Assembly: GCA_030827365.1 (NCBI GenBank)
Contig: JAUREO010000010.1
Span: 1 to 45,855, forward strand
Source: Candidatus Poseidonia sp.
GTDB lineage: Archaea; Thermoplasmatota; Poseidoniia; Poseidoniales; Poseidoniaceae
Length of the DNA: 45,855 nucleotides
Direction of reading: 5' to 3'
This document shows, piece after piece, positions 10,311-17,704 of the stretch. Positions within the stretch are counted from its first letter, which is position 1, and each line of letters starts with the position of its first letter. The notes under the pieces were generated by a model. It saw only the letters and a program-made list of their open reading frames with translations, ran no database searches and was not told the origin of the DNA. A program made the position numbers and the translations under genes.

Positions 10311-11266
10311 TTTTTCTTTGAAGATTTTTCTTCCACGAACGGTGGCCATGCCGGTGCTTTTGCACCCTCTTTGCCTTCGATGTGATTGATGAATGTGCGA
10401 CGAGTTGGGTATGCGAAATCAATATCTTCACAATTTCCAATTTCAGTGAGTACATTTTCCCAAATACGTTCCTCGGATTGTCTTTTATCCGTTAATTCGA
10501 CCAGATAACGAAGTGAAAAATTCACACCGCTCGGAGTTACGCTGGTAAACACTTCGGGTCGAAAAGAGCCCAATCGAAGTTTGTATTCGCGAAACACTTT
10601 CCTCATCTGACTCTTCGCTTTTGATTCCATATCTTGCGATTCAATAGCAACAATGTCAAGAAGAATTTCCTTTGCTTTCTTCCAATTAGACTCAAATGTG
10701 ACTTCTACGCCGAGTTCATTCCAAAGTAATCCAAGCCCCTTACTTGAGTTAAACATAGGCTCCTCCATGAACACCTTGTTTGGTATATGGGCCAACCGCC
10801 CGGTCGGCATCGAAGCCCCGTCTAACCCATCGACTTCGGCGATGACCGTTGAAAAAAGACGAATATCGGCAACATCCCCAGCAATTGTACCGACACGAAT
10901 ACGGTCACCGACAACAAACGGTCGTCGAATAACCACATAAGCCCAACCAGCAATGCTTGCAATGGGTTGATTGAGGACGACCACCAACCCAGCAATGAAG
11001 AAACCAAAGAAGGTGACAAAATCACCGACGCCAGTGTACCAAACTCGACCGACAAGGATGAAGGATAAGAAAACAAATACATACCAACTCAATTTTCTCC
11101 ATGTGTAAATATTGAATTCGTTTTGGGTACGACTTTCAACACCACGCAAGACAAGAGCTCGGAAAAAATACAGAATCGAAACACTCACAACCGATACGAT
11201 GACCTTACTTTCTGTCTCTGGCGAAAGCATGAGAAAGTCGGGAATCAATTGGTCGTAATTCACCAT
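10307..11266 (-). CDS. MscS-family mechanosensitive ion channel
   Basis: A 319-residue protein with three or so N-terminal hydrophobic segments (about residues 20-40, 60-80 and 85-110), then the MscS core. The pore-helix/beta-domain transition is visible as QPIASIAGWAYVVIRRPF, followed by VGDRIRVGTIAGDVADIRLF and the IPNKVF motif of the family. The C-terminal cytoplasmic domain is alpha/beta and ends in a Lys-rich tail. These channels open under membrane tension to release solutes during osmotic downshock. A TATA-like AT-rich box at 11291-11300 lies at the leaderless distance. It is cotranscribed with the DUF4287 gene through a 4-bp overlap. Confidence 0.9.
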   Translation of the reverse strand: MVNYDQLIPDFLMLSPETESKVIVSVVSVSILYFFRALVLRGVESRTQNEFNIYTWRKLSWYVFVFLSFILVGRVWYTGVGDFVTFFGFFIAGLVVVLNQPIASIAGWAYVVIRRPFVVGDRIRVGTIAGDVADIRLFSTVIAEVDGLDGASMPTGRLAHIPNKVFMEEPMFNSSKGLGLLWNELGVEVTFESNWKKAKEILLDIVAIESQDMESKAKSQMRKVFREYKLRLGSFRPEVFTSVTPSGVNFSLRYLVELTDKRQSEERIWENVLTEIGNCEDIDFAYPTRRTFINHIEGKEGAKAPAWPPFVEEKSSKKK

Positions 11267-11290
11267 TGAATCAACGTGTTCGATTCCGAG

Positions 11291-11300
11291 TATTTTTTAT
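11291..11300 (-). promoter_or_regulatory. TATA-like box of the mscS-like operon
   Basis: The minus strand reads ATAAAAAATA, centred about 29 nt before the ATG at 11266, consistent with a leaderless or very short leader. Confidence 0.4.
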
Positions 11301-11345
11301 TTCACTTTCTGCGAAAGCAATTGCATCGGTTTTTTCAACAGAACA

Positions 11346-11855
11346 TTACCACGGGAGTATTTGACCTGTGTACTCAACGAGCCGACCCAAATCTTCTAAG
11401 GCGATGTTTTTGATTTGTTCAAGCAGGTCAGCAACACCGTCTTGAACACCGACTGGTGCATTTGGCCAGCCTATGTCGGTTTCCACCCATCCTGTGTGGA
11501 TGAGCAACAAGGATTTCCCACTCATGCTATCGTCAATGCTGGCCATGAGGCTCGTCACCATCGCAACACATCAAGTGCAACATCCCTTCTACATCATCAA
11601 ATGTCATCCATCTACCATCTGAGACTTCAGCGTTGTTGATGAGCAAATCAATGGGTGAATCAAGGGAAGAAAAATCGAATTGACTTTAGGTTGATGCCGT
11701 ACATCTGCAGTGAAAAAATGCTTTGGACCAAGTGATGTTAGTGCTTCAGAGGATGAGCGGCAGGCCGCAAATACACCCCACCCACCACAGAGAAGTTGAC
11801 GCACAAATTCAAGTCCGATTCCACGATTTGCACCCGTCACGACGGCTGTAGGCAT
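11346..11855 (-). pseudogene. Short-chain dehydrogenase/reductase pseudogene
   Basis: Three frames together make a broken SDR. The N-terminal frame (from 11855) has the Rossmann cofactor motif TGANRGIG and AACRS. After a frameshift near 11675, a second frame carries DLLINNAEVSDGRWMTFDDV, matching the family's NNAG region. A third frame (to 11346) resumes at MASIDDSMSG and then LLLIHTGWVETDIG, equivalent to the HPGWVxTD segment of intact members. The region between, which should hold the catalytic YxxxK, has been deleted. The gene is only about 170 codons long against the usual ~240. It cannot make an active enzyme. Confidence 0.85.
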
Positions 11856-11915
11856 AGTTTGCCAAAAGTCCGACGCATAAAACTAGTTTGGACACACCTC
11901 TGGAAATACTGAGAC

Positions 11916-12038
11916 ATGATCATCCCATTATGCAATCACGGCCTACAGACGAATGAAGAGGCGGTCCTTCTTTTACTCAACCAGTTTCAAGGTACTTCTC
12001 TAAAAATAACCTGCTGGGTTCATAGGGGAGATGTTTGA
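11916..12038 (+). CDS. Possible small ORF, 40 aa
   Basis: A 40-codon ATG frame (MIIPLCNHGLQTNEEAVLLL, then NQFQGTSLKITCWVHRGDV) lies in the 247-bp gap before the DEAD-box gene. It has a mixed, protein-like composition, but no family or convincing start signal. The only other visible structure in this gap is the short palindrome at 12060. Confidence 0.2.
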   Translation: MIIPLCNHGLQTNEEAVLLLLNQFQGTSLKITCWVHRGDV

Positions 12039-12059
12039 CGGGCAACTGGATCGGTTGGT

Positions 12060-12072
12060 CCGTGGACCACGG
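12060..12072. promoter_or_regulatory. Palindrome CCGTGG-A-CCACGG before the DEAD-box helicase gene
   Basis: A perfect 6+6 inverted repeat with a 1-nt centre sits 31 nt upstream of the helicase ATG, in GC-rich sequence unlike its surroundings. It may be an operator or a short RNA hairpin in the leader. Confidence 0.3.
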
Positions 12073-12102
12073 TCCCGGGGTGTTCGTCTCTGAGGCAAAA
12101 AG

Positions 12103-13551
12103 ATGGTGCAATTTTCTCAATTAGGCTTAGATGAACGAATCATTCAAGCAACCAAAAGTGAGGGCTATGTTGAGCCTACACCCATTCAAGCCGCTATCAT
12201 ACCTGCTTTGTTGGAGGGCCGTGATGTCATGGGAGTTGCTCAAACAGGCACAGGGAAAACGGCAGCCTATGTCTTACCCCTTTTGCACCTTCTCTCGTCT
12301 CACCCCCCTTCTCCTCGTCGCCCAATTCGTGCTTTGATTCTCACCCCAACCCGAGAATTAGCTTCTCAAATCGGAGAACGTGTTCGAGCGTATGGACAGA
12401 ATGTACAACTTTACTCGACAGTCATGTATGGGGGCGTTAGTCAAGTGAATCAAGTGAGGGCACTAAACAAAGGCATCGACATTCTCTGTGCAACCCCCGG
12501 TCGCCTTCTTGATTTGTTTGAACAAGGACACATTGATTTGAGTCAAGTAGCCTATTTTGTCTTGGATGAAGCCGACAGAATGCTCGACATGGGATTTAGC
12601 AAAGACATTGAGAGAATCCTTTCCATTATGCCCCCCAAAAGACAAAACCTCATGTTGAGTGCAACAATGCCAAAATCAATTCAAAAATTAGCAACGGCAA
12701 TGCTCATTGAACCTCTACATGTTGAAATAAATCCAGAGATTATTACTGGAGAGAACATCGAACAATATGTGGCATTTGTTCAAAAACAAGACAAGCAACA
12801 ACTTCTCATTGAAATTTTAGAAGGGCAAATGGTTTCATGTGGTATTGTTTTTACACGAACAAAACACGGGGCAAATAAACTTGCTAAGCAATTGAATAAA
12901 CACGGAATCCCGACAGATTCGATACATGGTGACAAGAGTCAAGCGGCTCGAAGCAAAGCCCTGCAAGCCTTTCGCGATGGAGAAGTCTTCATCTTGGTAG
13001 CAACAGATGTTGCAAGCCGAGGAATTGATGTCGACGATATTACTCACGTATTCAACTATGATCTACCCAATGAACCCGAAGTATATGTCCACCGCATCGG
13101 CCGTACCGGGCGGGCGGGAAAAGATGGACTTGCTTACTCGTTTTGCGATGAAACCGAATCTGGATATTTGGTAAGCATTCAAGACATGCTCGGTGAAGAT
13201 ATTGAGGTCCTCGAAGAACAACCCTATCATTTTCCAAAAGCTGTGCCAAAACCCGGACAAAAACCCGGACGTGTGCAATTTGGACAAAAATCTCCCTACG
13301 GTCAAAATGCGAATCGTGGGAAGTTTGGTGGGAAGCCCCAAAGAGGCCAAAATCAACCGCGGAACAATCAGAGGAGAAATTCACAACCAAATCGCGATTC
13401 AAATACTTCCCGGAATGAACGCAACAATCGACAAAACAATCGCCCAAACAATCGACGAAAACAGAGCGGGGGCCTTCCCCCAAAGCCATCAAACTCTTCA
13501 TCAAGGAGAGGTGGTCAGCAACATCGAAGGAACAAAAACACCTCGAAATAG
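12103..13551 (+). CDS. DEAD-box ATP-dependent RNA helicase (RhlE/DeaD-like)
   Basis: A 482-residue helicase with the full motif series: Q-motif region FSQLGL with PTPIQ, Walker A AQTGTGKT, PTRELASQ, TPGRLLD, DEAD, SAT, then in the second RecA domain FTRTKHGANKLA, ATDVASRGIDV and HRIGRTGRAG. After about residue 380 comes a ~100-residue low-complexity tail rich in Asn, Gln, Arg, Gly and Pro. Such a tail is common in cold- and stress-related DEAD-box proteins, where it binds RNA and can drive condensation. The role is unwinding of structured RNA during ribosome assembly or decay. Convergent with the ABC transporter gene, with a hairpin terminator between them. Confidence 0.95.
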   Translation: MVQFSQLGLDERIIQATKSEGYVEPTPIQAAIIPALLEGRDVMGVAQTGTGKTAAYVLPLLHLLSSHPPSPRRPIRALILTPTRELASQIGERVRAYGQNVQLYSTVMYGGVSQVNQVRALNKGIDILCATPGRLLDLFEQGHIDLSQVAYFVLDEADRMLDMGFSKDIERILSIMPPKRQNLMLSATMPKSIQKLATAMLIEPLHVEINPEIITGENIEQYVAFVQKQDKQQLLIEILEGQMVSCGIVFTRTKHGANKLAKQLNKHGIPTDSIHGDKSQAARSKALQAFRDGEVFILVATDVASRGIDVDDITHVFNYDLPNEPEVYVHRIGRTGRAGKDGLAYSFCDETESGYLVSIQDMLGEDIEVLEEQPYHFPKAVPKPGQKPGRVQFGQKSPYGQNANRGKFGGKPQRGQNQPRNNQRRNSQPNRDSNTSRNERNNRQNNRPNNRRKQSGGLPPKPSNSSSRRGGQQHRRNKNTSK

Positions 13552-13620
13552 AAGTTCTGTATTGTATTGGAAGTTCGAAGAATCAACAACACTGAGCATT
13601 GAATTTCCCAACTGAGAGAC

Positions 13621-13658
13621 AAAAAAAAGAATCAAAGGGCACCCTGTGATTTTGATTC
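13621..13658 (-). terminator. Hairpin plus T8 terminator after the ABC transporter gene
   Basis: On the minus strand, 12 nt past the transporter stop, there is a stem formed by GAATCAAA and TTTGATTC (with an inner AGGG-CA-CCCT hairpin), followed at once by eight T residues (13628-13621). This is the shape of an intrinsic terminator; the T-run alone would suit archaeal termination. Confidence 0.6.
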
Positions 13659-13669
13659 GAGTCCATTGA

Positions 13670-15445
13670 TCATCGTTCACCCGTTTGAACCTTCCAAAGG
13701 GTCGCATAATGTCCACCGAGATGGACCAAATCATCATGTGTACCATCTTCAACAACAATCCCCTGGTCGAGAACGATGATGCGGTCGGCGTGACGTATTG
13801 TAGAGAGCCGATGGGCGATAATCACTGTTGTTCGCCCCGTCGAAATCGTAGCAAGCGAACGTTGGAGGGCCGCTTCGGTTTCATTATCGACAGCAGAGGT
13901 GGCTTCATCGAGAATGAGCAGTGGTGCATCTTTGAGCACCGCTCTCGCAATAGCAATACGTTGACGTTGTCCTCCACTCAATCGATGACCACCCTCACCG
14001 ACAAAGGTCTGCCAGCCCTGTGGTAAGCCTTCGATGAATTCAATGGCTTCTGCAACACCAGCAGCGTGTTGAATTTCTTCAAACGAAGCATCAAGTTTCC
14101 CATATCGAATATTTTCTTCAATAGTTGCTGGAAATAATGTGACATGTTGTTCGACAAGGGCGATGTTTTGTCGCAAAGACTGAAGGGACCAATTTGAAAG
14201 AGATTGATCACACCACAAAATTGAGCCTTGGTTTGGTTGGGCAAACCTGAGAATAAGACGAACGAGCGTAGTCTTTCCAGCTCCCGTAATACCAACAACG
14301 CCAAGTGTTTTTCCTGCCTCAACTGTCAAATCAAGACCTGCAAATAACGGGTCTCTGCCTGGATATTGGAAGCCAACGGATTGGAACAGGATGTCACCTT
14401 CTTTTGCAACATCTCTTTGCGGAGCAAAATCTCCTTCTTCGAGGGCAATCGGGGCTGCAAGAAGGTTAAGGATTCTTGAAGAAGATGCCATCGCACGTTG
14501 ATAGAGGTCAAATGTTTCACCGAGTCGCGTGAGCGGCCAAAGCAACCGCTGAGTCATAAAGACCAAAACCGAGTATTCTCCTACTTCCATTCGGTTTTGC
14601 AGTGTGAGCCAACCACCAAGGAGAAGGGTTGCAGTAAACCCAACGAGGATAAGCATCCGAATAAGGGGAGTAAATGCAGCCGAGAAACGTATGGCATCTT
14701 TGTTTGCACTTCGATATTCCTCGCTCTTTTCCCGCACCCTTTCTTGTTCATATTGTTCGGCGGTGAAGGCTTGAATGGTAGTCATACCAGAGAGGTCATT
14801 TTCAAGCAGAGCATTGAGGGAGCCAGCAGCATCTCTTACTTTCTTGTAGCGTGGCTCGAGATTCTTTTGGTATCGAAACGAACCAAGGAGAATAAATGGA
14901 ATAGGGACAATTGCAAAAATTGCAACTTGCCATGAGAGTGTAAAGAACACAGCACCAACAACAATGACCGTGGTCGTTACCTGAATCAAATCATTCGCAC
15001 CCTTGTCGAGAAACCGTTCGAGTTGATTGATGTCGTCGTTGAGAATGGCCAGCAAATTTCCTTTTTCTTGATCATCAAACCACGATAACGATTGCCGTTG
15101 CACATGAGAAAACACATCATTTCGTAAGTCGTGTTGAACGGTCTGTGCCAAATTTCTCCATAAGAGTCCGAAGATGTACTCAAAGATGGATTCCAAACTC
15201 CAAATAATGAAGGTCAGCACACCAAGGATAAGCAACTGAGTCCAGGGGTCGGTCCATCCAAAGGACGCCATAAACGAGTCTTCTTTCTTGACCACCACAT
15301 CAACAGCAACGCCAATCAGAAGAGGAGGGGCAAGGTCCCAAAATTTGTTCATCACAGAACAAAATGTAGCCAAGCGAATTGTGGAACGGTGAGGCCGCAT
15401 GTACGTGAGGAGTCTGCGCAAAGACCCATCGCTTGACATATCCAC
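13670..15445 (-). CDS. ABC exporter, fused membrane and ATPase domains (MsbA/LmrA type)
   Basis: A half-transporter of 591 residues. The N-terminal ~320 residues are a six-helix ABC membrane domain of exporter type. The ATPase domain follows with Walker A GITGAGKTT (about residue 381), signature LSGGQRQRIAIARA (about 487), Walker B LLILDEATSAVD and the switch His in IIAHRLSTI. It probably works as a homodimer exporting lipids, peptides or drugs; the substrate is not predictable. A palindrome AGAACATGTTCT lies about 20 nt before the start, at the position expected for promoter elements. The gene ends at a clear hairpin/T8 terminator and appears to be transcribed alone. Confidence 0.93.
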   Translation of the reverse strand: MDMSSDGSLRRLLTYMRPHRSTIRLATFCSVMNKFWDLAPPLLIGVAVDVVVKKEDSFMASFGWTDPWTQLLILGVLTFIIWSLESIFEYIFGLLWRNLAQTVQHDLRNDVFSHVQRQSLSWFDDQEKGNLLAILNDDINQLERFLDKGANDLIQVTTTVIVVGAVFFTLSWQVAIFAIVPIPFILLGSFRYQKNLEPRYKKVRDAAGSLNALLENDLSGMTTIQAFTAEQYEQERVREKSEEYRSANKDAIRFSAAFTPLIRMLILVGFTATLLLGGWLTLQNRMEVGEYSVLVFMTQRLLWPLTRLGETFDLYQRAMASSSRILNLLAAPIALEEGDFAPQRDVAKEGDILFQSVGFQYPGRDPLFAGLDLTVEAGKTLGVVGITGAGKTTLVRLILRFAQPNQGSILWCDQSLSNWSLQSLRQNIALVEQHVTLFPATIEENIRYGKLDASFEEIQHAAGVAEAIEFIEGLPQGWQTFVGEGGHRLSGGQRQRIAIARAVLKDAPLLILDEATSAVDNETEAALQRSLATISTGRTTVIIAHRLSTIRHADRIIVLDQGIVVEDGTHDDLVHLGGHYATLWKVQTGER

Positions 15446-15464
15446 CCCTCTGGCTTATTGTATG

Positions 15465-15476
15465 AGAACATGTTCT
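15465..15476. promoter_or_regulatory. Palindrome AGAACATGTTCT upstream of the ABC exporter
   Basis: A perfect 12-bp palindrome whose centre lies about 26 nt before the exporter's ATG, where a TATA box would be expected for a leaderless gene. No better TATA is visible there, so it may be an operator overlapping a weak promoter. Confidence 0.35.
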
Positions 15477-15505
15477 TTTGATGTGAAAGAGCAATGTGAA
15501 GGAAA

Positions 15506-15513
15506 TTCTATAC
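15506..15513 (+). promoter_or_regulatory. TATA-like box of the frameshifted small membrane gene
   Basis: TTCTATAC is centred 27 nt before the ATG at 15537, the same spacing as other leaderless genes in the window. Confidence 0.45.
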
Positions 15514-15519
15514 TAATGT

Positions 15520-15536
15520 GGTGTAGAAATTACACC
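15520..15536. promoter_or_regulatory. Operator-like inverted repeat GGTGTA-N5-TACACC
   Basis: A perfect 6+6 inverted repeat with a 5-nt spacer (GGTGTAGAAATTACACC) lies exactly between the TATA-like box and the ATG at 15537. A repressor bound here would cover the expected transcription start. It is also about 80 nt from the divergent ABC exporter start, so it could affect both genes. Confidence 0.5.
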
Positions 15537-15817
15537 ATGATAATGACAACCCCTCACTCAGTGCTCACCATCGTCGGTATGATTCCTGGTGCGTTGGCAC
15601 TGATTCCCGAGATTGAGGACAAATTGATTCGAAAAGCAAAGAATATTTGTTCACCTTCCGAACTGATTCCTTTTTTTTGATGTTTCTAGCCATTTCGCTT
15701 GGCGAACCTGCCTTTATCGTCCTTGATGGATTGAACTCATTTGCAGCTTTTACCGCGATTTTCTTTCCCCGTTGCGAAGTTGCTGAACATTTAATTGAAG
15801 ACACGATGTTGATTTGA
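15537..15817 (+). pseudogene. Small membrane protein split by a frameshift at a T8 run
   Basis: From ATG 15537 the first frame gives 47 residues (MIMTTPHSVLTIVGMIPGAL and on) and stops at TGA 15678-15680, directly after eight T residues. A one-base slip back in this T-run joins it to a second frame (LMFLAISLGEPAFIVLDG and on) running to TGA 15815-15817. The joined product is about 93 residues with two or three hydrophobic segments and a polar C-terminus. The promoter and operator-like site upstream argue that the gene is or was expressed. The break may be a sequencing error, a mutation, or programmed -1 frameshifting (the run contains the slippery T-TTT-TTT). The family is not recognised. Confidence 0.5.
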
Positions 15818-15835
15818 TTTCATCATCATCCTCAT

Positions 15836-15843
15836 GAGGTGAT
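15836..15843 (+). promoter_or_regulatory. Strong Shine-Dalgarno deciding a TTG start
   Basis: GAGGTGAT is a full 8-nt match to the expected 3' end of archaeal 16S rRNA. It lies 5 nt before TTG 15849 but 17 nt before ATG 15861, so the TTG is the better start of the glycosyltransferase gene. Confidence 0.6.
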
Positions 15844-15848
15844 ACCCT

Positions 15849-16799
15849 TTGAGCGGGTCAATGCGAACTGCAGTAGCCACATTCGGCTTTGGTCGTCCAG
15901 ACCATTTTTCGAGAATGCTCGCATCACTTGGAGCCTGTCCCGAAATTCAAAGCAAGAGCGTTGATGTTTTCCATTTTTTAGATGGTGGGGAAGGAAGTCA
16001 GCAAGATGAACTGACCAAAGTCATTGTTGACAGTGGTCTTCCCTTTGTCAAGATCGTTGCGAGGAGCGAGAACTTTGGTGTCGGTCGCCAACTTATTTCT
16101 GCGAGAAGAGAAATTTTTGATGAACACGGTTACGATCGAATGATTCTCGTTGAAGATGACATCGAATTAAATCTTACATTTTTGACGACTTTACTCCGTC
16201 TTGCGGATTGGGCAAGTCAATACAACGATATCGGAACAGTCCAAGTTTGGAATGTGGAAAATGGCTCGAAAGAAGAATTTCAACAACATCTTGATGAAAT
16301 TGAACTCACCAATCGTCACTTCGTTTCGTATTGTATGTTCAAATCAACCTGGGACGCAATCAAAGAAACATTGTACAAATACGAACAAAGTTATCTACTC
16401 AAAAAACCATACCGAAACAGGCCCCATTATCGAATTCGAGCATTCATGCGAAGGCGTTTGAAACAAGGTCGGAAAACGCCCCCTTCACCTCGGCTGGACC
16501 CACCCGTTGAAGCGATTCACAACCCCTTTCCAACCGTTTCATGGCGATGGGCGCCAACAAGTCAAGACGCTATCACTTCTCTTGCGATGTATCTGGCGGG
16601 CCTACATCGTGTGACTACGCGGGTGCCCCACGCATTTTATTTTGGAGTAACAGGGGTTCATTGCACTCCAGAATTGTATGAACAAATGGGTTTCAATGAC
16701 CAAGGGTACTGGCAATGGCAAGCAGATGATGTGCCAACCACGTTTACGATTCGATATCAAGACGGACTCGGTGCATGGCTCAAATCATCCTATCGATGA
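15849..16799 (+). CDS. Glycosyltransferase-like protein (GT-A fold)
   Basis: A soluble protein of 316 residues. It begins with a beta-alpha unit typical of GT-A enzymes (VATFGFGRPDHFSRML), then SENFGVGRQ, and has an acidic metal/nucleotide-binding motif LVEDDIELN at about residue 100 in the place of the DXD motif. The arrangement resembles GNT-I/GT2-like sugar transferases that read a nucleotide sugar and act on a glycan or protein acceptor. The C-terminal half is rich in aromatic and basic residues. The start is TTG, chosen because of the strong Shine-Dalgarno at 15836. Sugar donor and acceptor are unknown; a role in surface glycan synthesis is inference. Confidence 0.7.
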   Translation: MSGSMRTAVATFGFGRPDHFSRMLASLGACPEIQSKSVDVFHFLDGGEGSQQDELTKVIVDSGLPFVKIVARSENFGVGRQLISARREIFDEHGYDRMILVEDDIELNLTFLTTLLRLADWASQYNDIGTVQVWNVENGSKEEFQQHLDEIELTNRHFVSYCMFKSTWDAIKETLYKYEQSYLLKKPYRNRPHYRIRAFMRRRLKQGRKTPPSPRLDPPVEAIHNPFPTVSWRWAPTSQDAITSLAMYLAGLHRVTTRVPHAFYFGVTGVHCTPELYEQMGFNDQGYWQWQADDVPTTFTIRYQDGLGAWLKSSYR

Positions 16800-16894
16800 A
16801 TGAAATTGGAAACCCAACGTCTGGATTCAACTTGTTCTGCAAGACATCATCGCAATCCCTATGTCATGGCCACAATACCGACGGGTTGAGTGCG

Positions 16895-17704
16895 ATGAAT
16901 CTTGAAAACACTTCGATAGCGGATTGGATGGCATCTCCCTCACCAGGTGCTCGTCATATTCTTCTCATCGACCCAGACAAGCAAGAGCCTGAAATCGCAG
17001 CACAGCGAGCCATGGTCGCCGTCGACCTCGGAAGTTCGATGATTTTTGTTGGCGGTTCAACCGATACACCCTTCGAGAAAGTGGAGGCTACCTGTGCAGC
17101 AATTCAAGAGTCGTTTGAACTACGTATTTTCGCAGAAAGCCAAAAGCCAGACGGCGATGAACAAAAATGGAATGTGCCCGTTGTGTTGTTTCCAAGTGGT
17201 GCTAATGCCCTTGCCAAATCAGCAGACGGCATAACATTCATGATGCTCATGAATTCGAGTGATTCGCGATTTCTCATCGGTGAACAAGCCAAAGGTGCCC
17301 CATTGATTCGTGCATTTGACATCGAACCAATTTCGATGGGATACATCGTTTGTGCCCCCGGAGGAAAAGTGGGTGAGGTTGGTCGGGCACACCTCGTTCA
17401 TGAGGGCGAAGAGCAACGTATCATTGAATACGCGACCGCTGCAGAAATGTATGGTTTTACAACCTTCTATCTTGAAGCGGGCAGTGGGTCAAGCAAACCT
17501 GTTTCACAAAGCCTCATCCGTGCAGCAAGAGAGTCCAGTAACCTTGTCATCATTGTCGGAGGCGGCATTCGAACCCAAGCGGATGCAATCAATGCAATCG
17601 AAGCAGGTGCGAATTTTATTGTAACTGGAACACTTGGCGAAGAAACAAGTTCGGTTGATGAACTTCAGGCGGCATTATCTCCGATTCTTTCGGTTTGCCA
17701 GTGA
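16895..17704 (+). CDS. Geranylgeranylglyceryl-phosphate synthase (GGGPS/PcrB family)
   Basis: About 269 residues forming a TIM barrel that joins geranylgeranyl diphosphate to sn-glycerol-1-phosphate, the first committed step of archaeal ether-lipid synthesis. Family motifs are LLIDPDKQ near the N-terminus, VLFPSGANAL, YLEAGSGSSKPV, the phosphate-binding VGGGIRTQADA and GANFIVTGTLGEE. The frame is open from 16775, but that would overlap the glycosyltransferase gene; ATG 16895 gives the usual family N-terminus. Its stop codon directly abuts the stop of the convergent coiled-coil gene with no intervening base. Confidence 0.95.
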   Translation: MNLENTSIADWMASPSPGARHILLIDPDKQEPEIAAQRAMVAVDLGSSMIFVGGSTDTPFEKVEATCAAIQESFELRIFAESQKPDGDEQKWNVPVVLFPSGANALAKSADGITFMMLMNSSDSRFLIGEQAKGAPLIRAFDIEPISMGYIVCAPGGKVGEVGRAHLVHEGEEQRIIEYATAAEMYGFTTFYLEAGSGSSKPVSQSLIRAARESSNLVIIVGGGIRTQADAINAIEAGANFIVTGTLGEETSSVDELQAALSPILSVCQ

